This document shows positions 33,444 through 45,050 of a DNA stretch of 64,000 bases, piece after piece. The notes under the pieces were generated by a model. That model ran no database searches. It was not told the DNA's origin and was given only the letters and a program-made list of their open reading frames with translations. Source of the DNA: Botrytis cinerea B05.10. Taxonomy: Eukaryota > Ascomycota > Leotiomycetes > Helotiales > Sclerotiniaceae. The stretch covers positions 1,798,001 to 1,862,000 of the forward strand of contig NC_037316.1 of NCBI RefSeq assembly GCF_000143535.2, in the 5' to 3' direction. A program made the translations under genes and the position numbers. The stretch's first letter is position 1. Each line of letters begins with the position of its first letter.

Positions 33444-36400
33444 AATTTATTACTGTTTATTTTGTTGAATAGAATTATAAGATTAAATAACATACAATTC
33501 ATTTATAATACACATAAGTGTCTAAAAGTCTTACCTAGGATTGAGAAGGATTCAAAGATTCAATTAAAGGTAGTAATTTCGCCAATAATTAATTTTATTT
33601 ATATATCTACTGAAATAAATTGTTATCTAATAACAAGCGGCATTTAATTCAGGATATTAAAGATCAATCTATACCTATTAAAAATTTCATTGAGTTGAAA
33701 AAGGTGTATTTGTTAAATACTTTTGGATTGAACACTATTTTTATTGAACCTTTGATATGTAAAAGCTAGTTGGTGTAATTTTCTTTGAACTTCATTGAAT
33801 ACAAAAACTATTACTTTGTTTATAAATTTATCGAATTCATTAATAATCTGATAGTTATGATTACCAAGAAAAATATAGAATGTGTTTCCAAAATCTAACA
33901 TTGAATCAGCTCCATAGTCTAGTATTGTTGATTTTTAAAATCATTTTGATACCTAGTAAAAACCATTCGAAATCATAATAATTAATCATAATAATTATAA
34001 TTGTACAAAAACGTGTTCAGTTTTATTTAATTTCCTACGTAGGTAGTTATAGCTACAATTTTATTAGAATTACTGTCAATTGAGAAGTATGAAATAAAAT
34101 AAAGTACAATAAATATTTTAACAGACCTTTTTATAGATTTGAAATTAAACACGAAATTCTTTGAAGGATTTATACTTCACTAAAATATTATCGATGATTT
34201 AAATATAAATTAATCAGAAATAAATTCTTATAGTACATGTTATTAATGTATTTAAAGACTAGTCTATAAATCTTGAGTTTTCATTTATATTGATAATAGT
34301 AGTATTTATTAACATTTACTAAGCTGATATGAATCTAATCTTAAAAATCATTACAGGGGTTAAGAATATCTTAAATTATAGATTCACTCAACTGTTATTG
34401 CAAATAATCTAATATCTATCAGGATGAAATATTCACTTTTACTGACTATAATATAAGATATTTTTATATTAGGTACAATACTCGAATATAATACAAGAAG
34501 GTCCTCTACTAAGTTAATCATACAAATCAAACTCAAGCTATTGAATATTTAAGTGAAATAAAAATTGAGACAGAGTGTACATATTATAAGAGAGGTACAT
34601 TATATAATTGTGTAAAAATACAACCACTTCAAATAATGTATATCGTAGTTTAACAATAATCGGGGCTTACAACTCATTCTATACACCTTTATAAAATATT
34701 TTTCACAAAGAATATCCGTTTCAATATTGATAAATTTTACCATAAACTGACAACTGTAAATGTAGGTATCATTCGTAATGGTTAAGTTTAAAAACTCACT
34801 AATATTTTCACTTTTAATTAACTCTATTGTGTTTGAAGGTCTAATGGAGTTTGAAATTAAAGATTTATACCTATGATACTTCGATAGATTTAATCTTTTA
34901 TGTAAAAAATAAACTTAGTAATTAAATTTTTTATTATATTTCAGAAATTCAAGAATGATAATTTTTCTTTTAGTATTGTTTGTTATACTTACATAATGTT
35001 TTTAAGAATAATGTAAAAATAATGATACCTACAATTTTAATAAAATTACGATATATAATTTTGAAACATTAAATTTTTATTTTCATATTTTGTTTTAAAT
35101 TCTTCATTTTTATCAAAATATTCAATCTTAGAATGCTAAAGTGAAAATTGTTTATTGTGTTAATACTATATATACATACAATGTAAGTTAGTACCTACCT
35201 AGAAAAGTTTTGAAAAATAATAATAACAATTTTTTTTTTCACACAGAGATACCTAGGTATATTTCTAATTATGGAAATCAGAATCTAATCAAATATTTTG
35301 AAATATGGATTCATTTAAAATTTAGTAATGAAACGATGATTGATATAATAAACAAAAAGTACTTCATATCTCTAGGTATGAATCTATTCTATATGTAAAA
35401 CACAAAATAATTTAAATTGTAATAATCTTATATGACATCACAATTAAAGTAGCATTAAATATTCTAAGTTCATTTCCAATGTTTTTGTGATTATTTCGAC
35501 TTAGTAATAGTCTTCCTAATCAAAATATTTAATTCAATTAAAAATCATTTATTTTAGAACCTAATTGATGAAAATTTAGGTAATCATTTATAATGAATTC
35601 AAAATTGTTGTTTTTCCAGAATAAGTTATTTCAAGGTTCTTGGAAATAAGAGCGATTGTATTCTCTGCGTTTGACTTGGAAATGTTTTTTATACATTTTC
35701 TTATCAAACTAAATTATAAAATATATAAAATGAATATAAGCACTTTTCAATCCTTGGTGATGAAAAACAATAATAGACTTTTTATTTCCTTTATAATTAT
35801 TTTTCATACCCGTCTCTCAAATCTTTGTTTATGTTTGTATTATAAAGATCTTAGGTCTACATTCTTTTTCCATGTAGAGCTGTGTCTCGAAATTATCTCA
35901 AAATCTTAGATTTTTAACACAAATTTACATCTGAAATTTAAATCCATATTTTCTGTTTCTTGTTCGTTCTACATTTCAAGATGTTATTGAAGATATTATT
36001 AAGCGCAAATTCCTTTTTTGTTTCAATTTCCAACTTTAGTCTATATTCAAATTTATTTTTAAAACAGTTTTTGAGTTTACCTATCTTCAAAGCTTTAAAA
36101 TAATATAATAAGTCCTACTTTCTTTTAATTTAACTCGAATATTATTGTTAAGCTCAAATTTTTCAACTTGATGTATATATTTTAAGTAATTGATTAACTT
36201 TACCTAAGCTTTTCCAAGTTTACTGACAAGATCCGTACAATGTTAAATTAATAGATAATGATTGGTTTCCAAGATATAAAAGTAACATTAAACAAAAGCC
36301 CTGACTTGATAATTTATTGATTTGTCTTACAACCTCATTCTATAAATTACCTTAGTTTTTGTAGTTATTATAATTATAAATAATTTTCTCATTTTGGTTT

Positions 36401-37458
36401 TATGATATTTCAATGTGTTATCAATGTGTTGAGTATTCATATTTTGCTTTCTAATTAGTTCATTTCCAATCACAGAAAAGAGCTGAAAAAGTTTATTTTG
36501 ATTCATAAATAGAGTAGCGTTTCTAAAAGATTCTATGTATTGTTCACCATTTAATTACATCTGTACAAATATATTAATAACAGAAAAGTACATTACCAAG
36601 GTAATTTGAAAAAACTTAAACATTACTTCTATTGAATTATTCAAGTTATTCGTCTTGATAATTATGCTTTTAAAGGTGTATCAAAAATAGAAATAACAAT
36701 CATATCATAATACTTTCAATATGCTTCAAGATTCATAAAACAAAACCTAAAAGCAAGATAATGACTTTATTAAGTGTAAAGAAAACATCTCATTGTTATT
36801 TAATATATCTTGAAGAATTAAATGATGACATAATACATTGTAAAATAATGTAAACCGTGATTACTTTAGAACGCTTTCAAATAAATACTTAAATTTTTAA
36901 ATAGGGATTCTTCAAGTTATTATTATCATCAAAATAGTTAGATACTTTTATCTAAAATCTTACCTTTGTTTGTTACACTTTTTATCAAAATCCTTTTCAT
37001 TCAAACGTTGTTATTTAAATTACAATCTAACTCTTATTAATTAATAGTTCTCCAAATATTGATATCACTCTTAATCATGTTATGCGTAATATTATGACAG
37101 TTAAAATTTATTTAATATAGCATAACAAAATATAATGTTTATGAGAATGATTTGAAGTTCTATAGATTTGTTAGACGTGCCAATAAAAAGATTCATAGTT
37201 TGATTAATAATATTTGTATCAAAGTCGATTATATTTTTAATAAATAAAATATGAAAGTAATAGAACGTAGGATTACATACCTAAGCATTCATATCAATTC
37301 CGGGGAATCTTTTAATTCTTTTTTTCAGACCTTATAAAATTATAACTTGAATAAAGTCGAATGTTTCTCTGAAACAACGACTATTTATATTTTTTAATCC
37401 AGATTATTATATATAGTCTTCCCAATAACGATATTATTGGAAAAACGTTTGAAAATAT
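33444..37458. other. Long interval without a recognisable gene
   Basis: A 4-kb stretch of AT-rich but fairly complex DNA. Frames of 60-89 codons exist (for example 35640-35909) but none shows a domain, and they are no longer than expected for the composition. TACCTAGGTA-type palindromes occur at 34034-34045, 35191-35202 and 35250-35259. Confidence 0.35.
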
Positions 37459-37460
37459 TA

Positions 37461-37575
37461 ATGTAGTTTATCATCGAGCAGGCCATGTCATCAAACGGGT
37501 CACTTCAAAATACGTACAGAATTCGCCTGTATGTAGACGTGAAATTTCTTTATTTATTGATACAACTTTTCAATA
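37461..37575. mobile_element. Terminus of a family A MITE (fragment)
   Basis: ATGTAGTTTATCATCGAGCA, GGCCATGTCATCAAACGGGT and CTTTATTTATTGATACAA follow the family's left 110 bp, with TA just before. The remainder is missing. Confidence 0.6.
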
Positions 37576-38458
37576 TTTGAAACCATGAAATTCATTTACA
37601 CCAGTACCTAGGTACTGTATAAATCTGATTACTTGTTTAAAGAATCGAATTAGTTTAAGAGCAATTATTAAAACAGCTTATTGTAATAGAAATCATGATA
37701 ATTTTGATGTTTTGGAAAATACTATAGAAATATTTGTACAAAAATTAAAATTTTGTATAAAAAAAACTACATCGTTACCGAATCTTTCTTTTAAATTTAC
37801 ATTCATTAAATTACCAGAATATGAACATCAAAACACCTGGGCAAGCTTAATTCTGATACTTTTTGAAGTGACTGATTCAATGATGAACCATGTTATATTA
37901 ATATTGTTTCATTTCATCAACAAGAAAATCAAATATATTGACCAAATTGATATCACTTTTGATAAATCAATGAGTGAAGTTTCAAGTTCTTATCTTTAAA
38001 TTGTTTTGTACACATTTAATCAAAAACATGACTTCTCAATCAGTCAGTAAGTAAAGGATTAATTTTTATTCTTCTCATTTTTTAAGGCGATGTCTTTTCA
38101 TTAAAATTGAGAAAAAAAAAATCGATTTATTATATTCGTAGATATTGAATTTCATGTTTATAGTAATCAAGTTGAAATATTTAAATTTCTTATTTAGTAG
38201 TATCGTTATTAATATCCTGATCATATTATATATATAGGTCCTTAAAAGATGAAAAGTTATTTCAATCTAAATTAAAATTGACAATATTTAATTTTTTTGG
38301 ATTTCTACTATTTTATGAATTTGTATATGATATCATATTCTATATTTTACTGTATTCGAATCAATACAAATAATAATACAGATTTAGCTTTTTAGTGTTT
38401 GATTTCTTTTATTATTAATAAAACAATATTTATTTTAAAAATCATTTAATAATTCATC
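37576..38458. other. Interval with one 95-codon frame of unknown meaning
   Basis: The plus-strand frame 37712-37999 (starts at TTG, ends SMSEVSSSYL) has more balanced codons than its surroundings but no recognisable domain. A 16-bp perfect palindrome CAGTACCTAGGTACTG lies just upstream at 37602-37617. Confidence 0.25.
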
Positions 38459-38460
38459 TA

Positions 38461-38560
38461 ACATGATTTATTAACATACAGGCCATATCATCATATAAAC
38501 CACTTTTACTTTGATTTGCTTTCTTATTTCTTAATACGTATTTTATTAACAATCCATAAT
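38461..38560. mobile_element. Fragment of a pogo/family A terminus
   Basis: ACATGATTTATTAACATACA then GGCCATATCATCATATAAAC and CCACTTTTACTTTG resemble the left end of the pogo-type elements. The body after about 38560 cannot be aligned by eye. Confidence 0.4.
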
Positions 38561-38904
38561 GGATTCAAATAACCAAAAAGCTTATGTGCGCATGATTATC
38601 ACAACTATTCGAAAGATTACTAACATATAAAATATTATAATATAAAATAAACGAATTCACCTTTCATATAAAATATTGAAATAAAATCTATAATGTCTTA
38701 GAATTAGAAAAGAAGATTATTTTTAAATATATATCTGATATAAATTCAAAAAGTTTTTATTTGAAATTTAAGATATAAAAGACATAATAAATGATATCTT
38801 TGAATCAAATCAGAAATATGTTCAGTCATATTTATAACTTTCAAAAGATTTTTTGTAAGGACTTTAAATTTATTAAAGAATTATTTTGATCGATCAAAAG
38901 TATA

Positions 38905-39343
38905 ACGTGGTTTATTAATATACAGATTATATCATCATATAGGCCACCTCATTTTATATACAAAATTCGTTTGTATATAACTATATACTTTATTTCTTTG
39001 ATAATATAATTTTATAAAATCTGAAATTATAAAATTTAATTATATGATTATTAAAAAAATCTAATTATTTATTAGAAATTCGAATTATTAAAATAGTTAT
39101 TAAAGGAATAACTTTTTTGTAATGAAAATCGAAACAGTTTCTATTTTTTTTACAATATAATGAAAATATTGATATGAAAACTAAATTTCTAAAGAGCTAA
39201 ACTTTTATTAATATTTAAATTTTTTTTTTCGAAGATAATAATTAGTTATTAAAATAAGAGTATTGAAAAATACCTAATTTTGGTGTATTTTCAAACGGCC
39301 TATATGATGATATGGCCTTCATATTGATAATGATAAACTATGT
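38905..39343. mobile_element. MITE family A, copy 6 (439 bp)
   Basis: The ends are ACGTGGTTTATTAATATA and, inverted, ACATAGTTTATCATTATC, with TA at 38903-38904 and 39344-39345. The core TAATGAAAATCGAAACAGTT and TCTATTTTTTTTACA is the family core in the orientation of copy 2. Confidence 0.8.
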
Positions 39344-39627
39344 TACAAATTTAATATATTATATTGAATAAAGATTTTTGTAATTTCAATAAAATTGATT
39401 TCATTATAAGAATTATAATGATAGCAATAAACATTATTACTATTAAGAAGTAAAATAAAGATAAATTATGAAAATAAGAAGAATCAAATTATTGTTTAAT
39501 TTTTAATGATTGAAAAAGAAACTTTAAATTTCTAATCGATATGCTGAAGACGATATTCTCATAAATTAGATTATAAAACTTATATCTAATAAACAAACAA
39601 ATAATAAAATAGATTTAGAATAATGTA

Positions 39628-40138
39628 AGAGTTATAGCCATAGCTTATAGCACCCTTTATCAATTCATAACAAAATCCCTATCAAAATGATATTTTATTA
39701 TATAAAATTAAATATTGAATAATCTCTTAAATCATTATATTATAAATTTGAAACTTTAATATAATATAATTTGCTAAATAATAATTCAAAAAACAATGAA
39801 TGAAATATTTTTAATAATTTTTATAATTGAAATATAAAGTTTCAAAATTGAAATTTTTAGAAAATTCTAATATATAATACTTTTACTATATAAAATAATC
39901 AATTTTTCTAAAAAATTTGAAATTTTCAATTTCAAGATTCTATATCTCAATTGAAAAAAATGTTAAAAAATATTTCATTTATTTTTTTAAACGATTTAAA
40001 TGATTTTTAGTTAATTTGAAAAGAAATTATAAAAATTACTTTATATTATATCAAATTTTTAAGGGGTTGAAAAGTTGAATAAATGATGGTTTTTGGTGTA
40101 TTTTCGCTAAGGGTGCTACGAGCTATGGCCACAACTCT
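39628..40138. mobile_element. MITE family D, copy 1 (511 bp)
   Basis: The inverted ends are AGAGTTATAGCCATAGCTTA and AGAGTTGTGGCCATAGCTCG, both continuing to GCACCCTT/GCACCCTTAGCG, with TA at 39626-39627 and 40139-40140. Copy 2 at 43766-44275 is nearly the same throughout. No coding sequence; a TA-inserting MITE unrelated in its ends to families A-C. Confidence 0.85.
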
Positions 40139-40514
40139 TAAATGCTTTAATAAATATTATAAAACCCCTCAAAAAAGCGAATGTCGAATATTGATATTGT
40201 ATAGATGTAAGAGTTATAAATCAATATCAATATAATATAGTTTATTATTGAATAGATTATAGTATCAGATAGATTACTTTCATTTTAACTATTTATATAT
40301 TAATTTAATATATCTATATAATAATCAAACTGATAGATTTATTATTAAAATATATATTTATTATATTTCAAAAATTGAATTCTTTATAATTTTTAAGATT
40401 TTATATAAAGAATCAATTATTTTTCAAAATATAAAATTTCAATTTTAAAAAATAGATTTAATTCTATTTAATTTTGAAATTGTATTTTCGAAATTAAATA
40501 TTCAGATTTGTATA

Positions 40515-40935
40515 ACGTGATTTATCAGTGTACGGGTCATTTGAAAATACATCAAAATTAGGCCTTTTTCAGTACTCTTATTTTAATAACTAATCATTAT
40601 TTTGAAAAAAGCAAAGAATTTTCAATAACAATAAGAAATTAGCTCTTTAAAAATTTAGTTTTTTTATAAATATTTCTATTATATTCTAAAAAAAGTGGAA
40701 ATTGTCACAATTTTCATTACAAAAAAGTTATTTTAATAATAACTATCATAATAATTTGATTTTTTAATAAATAATTAGATTTTTATAATATTTATATAAT
40801 CAAATTTCAATATTCTCAGATTTTTTTAAATTATATTATTAAATAAAGAAAGTACACAGTTATATACAAACGAATTTTGTGTATAAAATGAGGTAATCTA
40901 TTCACTGATATAACCTACACACCAATAAATCACAT
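40515..40935. mobile_element. MITE family A, copy 7 (421 bp)
   Basis: The ends are ACGTGATTTATCAGTGTA and, inverted, ATGTGATTTATTGGTGTG, with TA at 40513-40514 and 40936-40937. The core GTGGAAATTGTCACAATTTT matches copy 1. It is inserted in the deleted pogo copy at 40235. Confidence 0.85.
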
Positions 40936-41035
40936 TATCTATTTTCTCTTTTTTAATTTAAATTAATAAATCTTTTAAAAAATTTGTAATTTAATAAAAG
41001 CTTTTTTTTGATTAATATTAATTAAATTTCAAATA

Positions 41036-43164
41036 ATATAATTTATTAATGAATAGATTATATTATTAAATAAATCATTTTTATTTCAATTTATATTTTT
41101 CTTTTTTAATATATATTTTATTAATTAACCTAAATATAATCAAATAATAATATAATCTAAATAATCATAATTATTAAAATTATTTAAAAAGATAAAAAAT
41201 TTAATATTCGAAAAGCTATTAAATTATGTAATTTATTATATATATATTATTGTCACGGAAAAATCTATATCCCGTGTAAAACCATATGAATTTCATGTGA
41301 TTATAATTTTGTATACTTCTTGTAAAGTTATATTGATTATTACAATTTTCCTTATAAATAAATATATTCTTATCAAATTAATCATTAAGAGTTTCATTTA
41401 TAATAGTTATATTTATAATCTATAAGGAAATTATTACTACCTATTCAAATAATCTCATTACCTATTCTAAATATATATATAAAGCTTAATCCTTTTAATC
41501 ATTCCTCAAGTCAATCTAGTATATTACTATTTATTCTTATTATTCCATATTACAGTAATACCAAGTGACATAGCTATCCCCCGATAATTATTTTATTATA
41601 AAATGAATAGTTTTGCTTTCTATATTGAAATTCAAATTAATTTTTATAATTTTATAAAATTAAAAGAAATAATTATCATTCAATATATTTGTGTATAAAT
41701 TTAAAAGGTTTTCTATTTAAATTCAAAAAAAAAATATAGTAAATTATATTTTTAAATTGAAAAGTTTCGAATATATTGATTTCTAAAATATCGAATCGAA
41801 TTAAAAATATATTTTAATTATATTTATAATTTTTAAAAAGCTTTTTATAAAAATCCTAAATTTATTAAAAAGTAAATTCAATTAGTTACAAATATTTAAA
41901 TAAAATATAACATTTTGAATAAAGATTTTTATAATTTCAATAAAATAAAATTCCTAATAAAAATTATATATCTAATAATAATTATTATTAATATTGAAAA
42001 ATATAATAAAAATAAATCAATATAATCGAATAATCGAAAATGAATTATAATAATAATATATAAAAATAAAAAGAATGAAATTATTCTCTTATTTTTAATA
42101 ATTCAAAAATAGATTCATTTTTTCAATTAATATATTAAAAATCGAAAAAAAAAGTAAATATCAAATATTAACATTAAATAAATATAAAAGTTATAAATTA
42201 ATAGCTTTTCAAATATATTATAAAAATACTAATATTATACATTTATAATTATTATTATATTCATATTATTTAATTCAATTATTTTAATAATCTGAAATAT
42301 TTATATAATAATTAAATTAATAAATTTATTAAAATATATATCAATTATATTTTGAAAATTGAATTCTTTATAACATTTAAAATTATATATAAAGAATCAA
42401 TTATCTTTCAAAATATAAAATTAAAATTTCAAAAAATAGATTTAATTTTATTTATTTTTAAAATTATATTTTCAAAATTATATTTTCAAAAGTATATTTT
42501 CAAAATTATATTTTCAAAATTAAATATTTAAATTCGTATATCTATTTCTTCTTTTTTTAATCTAAATCAACAAATTTTTCAAACTCTCTATAACTTAATA
42601 AAAATTCTTTTTTAATCAATATTAATTAAATTTCAAATAACTTATTATCAATCAAATACTTCTATATCTATATTCGAAATTATATTAACTCTAATTAAAA
42701 AAATAAGAAGATTAGCTTATAAAAATACACTTTTAAATATAAAGAATCATATATTTCAAATAACAAATAAATATTAAATAGATATCAATTTATAAAAAAA
42801 ACTTAATTATATTAAAAAGAAATGTTTTTTAAATAAAAGGTTTTTGATATATTATTTCAATAAGAAATTAACATTCAAATTCAATATAATAAATATCAAA
42901 AAAGGGAATTCTAATAAAAAAGTATTTTTTAATTAATATTATAATAAATATAGAAAGATAGATTATAATATAAGAACTTATTAAAATAATATAATAGATT
43001 TTAGATTATTAAACTTTTTATAATTTTAATTAATTGATTTAATTATTATTAAATAATATAATTTTGAAAATACAAATTGAAATGAAAGTGATCTATTTGA
43101 TAATATAATCCATTTGAAAATATAATCCACTTGATAATATAATTCACTTGATAATAAACTATGT
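41036..43164 (+). mobile_element. Pogo-type transposon, copy 6, carrying an LTR insertion
   Basis: The ends are ATATAATTTATTAATGAATA and, inverted, ACATAGTTTATTATCAAG, with TA at 41034-41035 and 43165-43166. Its 2129 bp minus a 341-bp LTR plus duplication leaves 1788 bp, close to the 1815-1833 bp of intact copies. Read inverted, 43090-42830 matches the left 300 bp of copies at 6965 and 58170, so this copy points the other way. The right end has four 17-bp units instead of two. Confidence 0.75.
41251..41586. mobile_element. Solo LTR (about 336 bp) inside pogo copy 6
   Basis: It starts TGTCACGGAAAAAT. With the end placed at CCCCCGATA (41586), 5-mers ATTAT flank both sides (41246-41250, 41587-41591); a terminal CA read as TA would fit RIP. 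An alternative end is AAGTGACA at 41570, giving TGTCAC/GTGACA termini but no matching flank. Removing it brings the host close to normal length, which supports the insertion either way. Confidence 0.55.
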
Positions 43165-43765
43165 TATTGAAAAAAGTCAGGTAATTTTATTAAAAACAAA
43201 TGTTCTTCAAACAAAAAACTTTGAGTATATTAGTTTAATGAAAGATTGATGTTTGAATTTAATATAATGAATTTTAAAAAGATAGGGATTTTGATAAAAA
43301 AACATTTTCTAATTAATATTATAGTAAATATAGAAAAACCAATTATAATATAAGAATCTACTTAAATCAAATGATGATTCTTAGATTATAAGATTCTTCA
43401 TAGTTTTAACAAATTAATTCAATTGTTATTGAACAATATAATATTAAAAGAATGAATTGAGATGAAAATAGCTCACATAATAATATAACTTGTACACCGA
43501 TAAACTATATTATTGTTTTTATTATCAAAATAAAGGTCATTATGCTATTCCTAATCAATATATTTTTCATATCAAAAGTAGAGTGTTTTCAGAAGAAATA
43601 GAGAAATTCGTTTGTAATAAAAATAAATGTTAATCTATAATTGAATGATTGTAAGAGACTTAATCAATATCAGTAATTTTTACAATGACATTGAAAAATA
43701 ATGGGAATCTCTTATGATAAAACGTAATCAAGTTGATTTTCGAAACGAAATTTCAATTTTTAATA

Positions 43766-44275
43766 AGAGTTGTGGCCATAGCTCGTAACATCCTTTATCA
43801 ATTCATAACAAAATCCCTATCAAAATAATGTTTTATTATACAAAATTAAATATTGAATAATTTTTTAAATCATTATATTATAAATTTGAAATTTTAATAT
43901 AATATAATTTACTAAATAATAATTCAAAAAAAATAAGTGAAATATTTTTAATAATTTTTATAATTGAAATATAAAGCTTTAAAATTGAAATTTTTAGAAA
44001 ATTCTAATATATAATATTTTTATTATACAAAATAATCAATTTTTCTAAAAATTTTGAAATTTTTAATTTCAAGATTTTATATCTCAATTGAAAAAAATAT
44101 TAAAAAATATTTTATTCATTTTTTTAAACAATTTAAATAATTTTTAATCAATTTGAAGAGAAATTATAAAAATTATTTTATATTATATTAAATTTTTAGG
44201 GGGTTGAAAAGTTGAATAAATGATGGTTTTTGGTGTATTTTCGCTAAGAGTGCCACGAGCTATGACCACAACTCT
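43766..44275. mobile_element. MITE family D, copy 2 (510 bp)
   Basis: The ends are AGAGTTGTGGCCATAGCTCG and, inverted, AGAGTTGTGGTCATAGCTCG, with TA at 43764-43765 and 44276-44277. It is near-identical to 39628-40138 and in the same orientation. Confidence 0.85.
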
Positions 44276-44277
44276 TA

Positions 44278-45048
44278 CAACTTTAAATCCGAAAATTCCT
44301 TAAATGATTGTAAAGATGTTTTGATTACTGTTCTTATGATCGAATCTTTTATAATGTTATATAGTATCTTGAAATTTTGGAAAAAAAAAAATTGAACATA
44401 ATATAACACATTTTAGGAATAAACCGGATTATGTAGGTGAAATTCAAATTGTATGTTTTTATCGAAATTATCATTTTTCATTGAAATTGTTTTGAATTAA
44501 CATGATAGTCCTTAAGAAAAGTATTTATTCTATTGACAATAAACTTCAAATTGTATACGATATTTGAAATAGATTTATAATACACAAAATTAATATACTT
44601 CTTAATCAAAAATTCGTTTTAATAAATTCAAGAGACTACCTAAGTAGTAAATCTTACTTCCGAAAAGTCAAAAAATGTTTTCATACCTAATTAAAAAAAA
44701 TATATCAAAATAAATATATTATATTATTGGATTTTATTAATATAAGACCTAGTCATTGATTCAATGTAGAAATCTCATTCAGCTGTACTAGGTTGTATTA
44801 TTTGAAAATTATTTTTTAAAATCTGCATAAATTACTTTGTATATCCATTATTATAATAACTACAATTTTTGAAAAAAAAGAATTATTTTCATATCATATG
44901 AATTATTAGATTGATAATAATTTATCATTGAAATTTTGATTACACTTTATTATTTAGAAGAATTTCACTCCACATGTATCAAATTATATATAGCAAGTAG
45001 TAATAAACTTAGATATTCTGAAATATTAATTAACAAAATTAATTTCTA
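44278..45048. other. AT-rich interval, no gene
   Basis: Nothing recognised apart from an ACTACCTAAGTAGT palindrome near 44635-44648. Confidence 0.35.
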
Positions 45049-45050
45049 TA

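Larger units (their letters stand above)
40235..43510 (+). mobile_element. Deleted pogo copy hosting a four-level nest
   Basis: Host pieces 40235-40512, 40938-41033 and 43167-43510 line up with consecutive parts of the intact pogo copies once two insertions are removed. They form a roughly 720-bp internally deleted element with TIR ends ATATAGTTTATTATTG (40235) and, inverted, ATATAGTTTATCGGTG (43510). MITE A7 (40515-40935) and pogo copy 6 (41036-43164) sit inside, each at TA. An LTR (41251-41586) sits inside pogo copy 6. Confidence 0.75.

Noticed and set aside
35640..35909. 89-codon plus-strand frame as a gene
   Set aside because: No start context, no motif and no neighbouring exon; kept only as part of the interval description.
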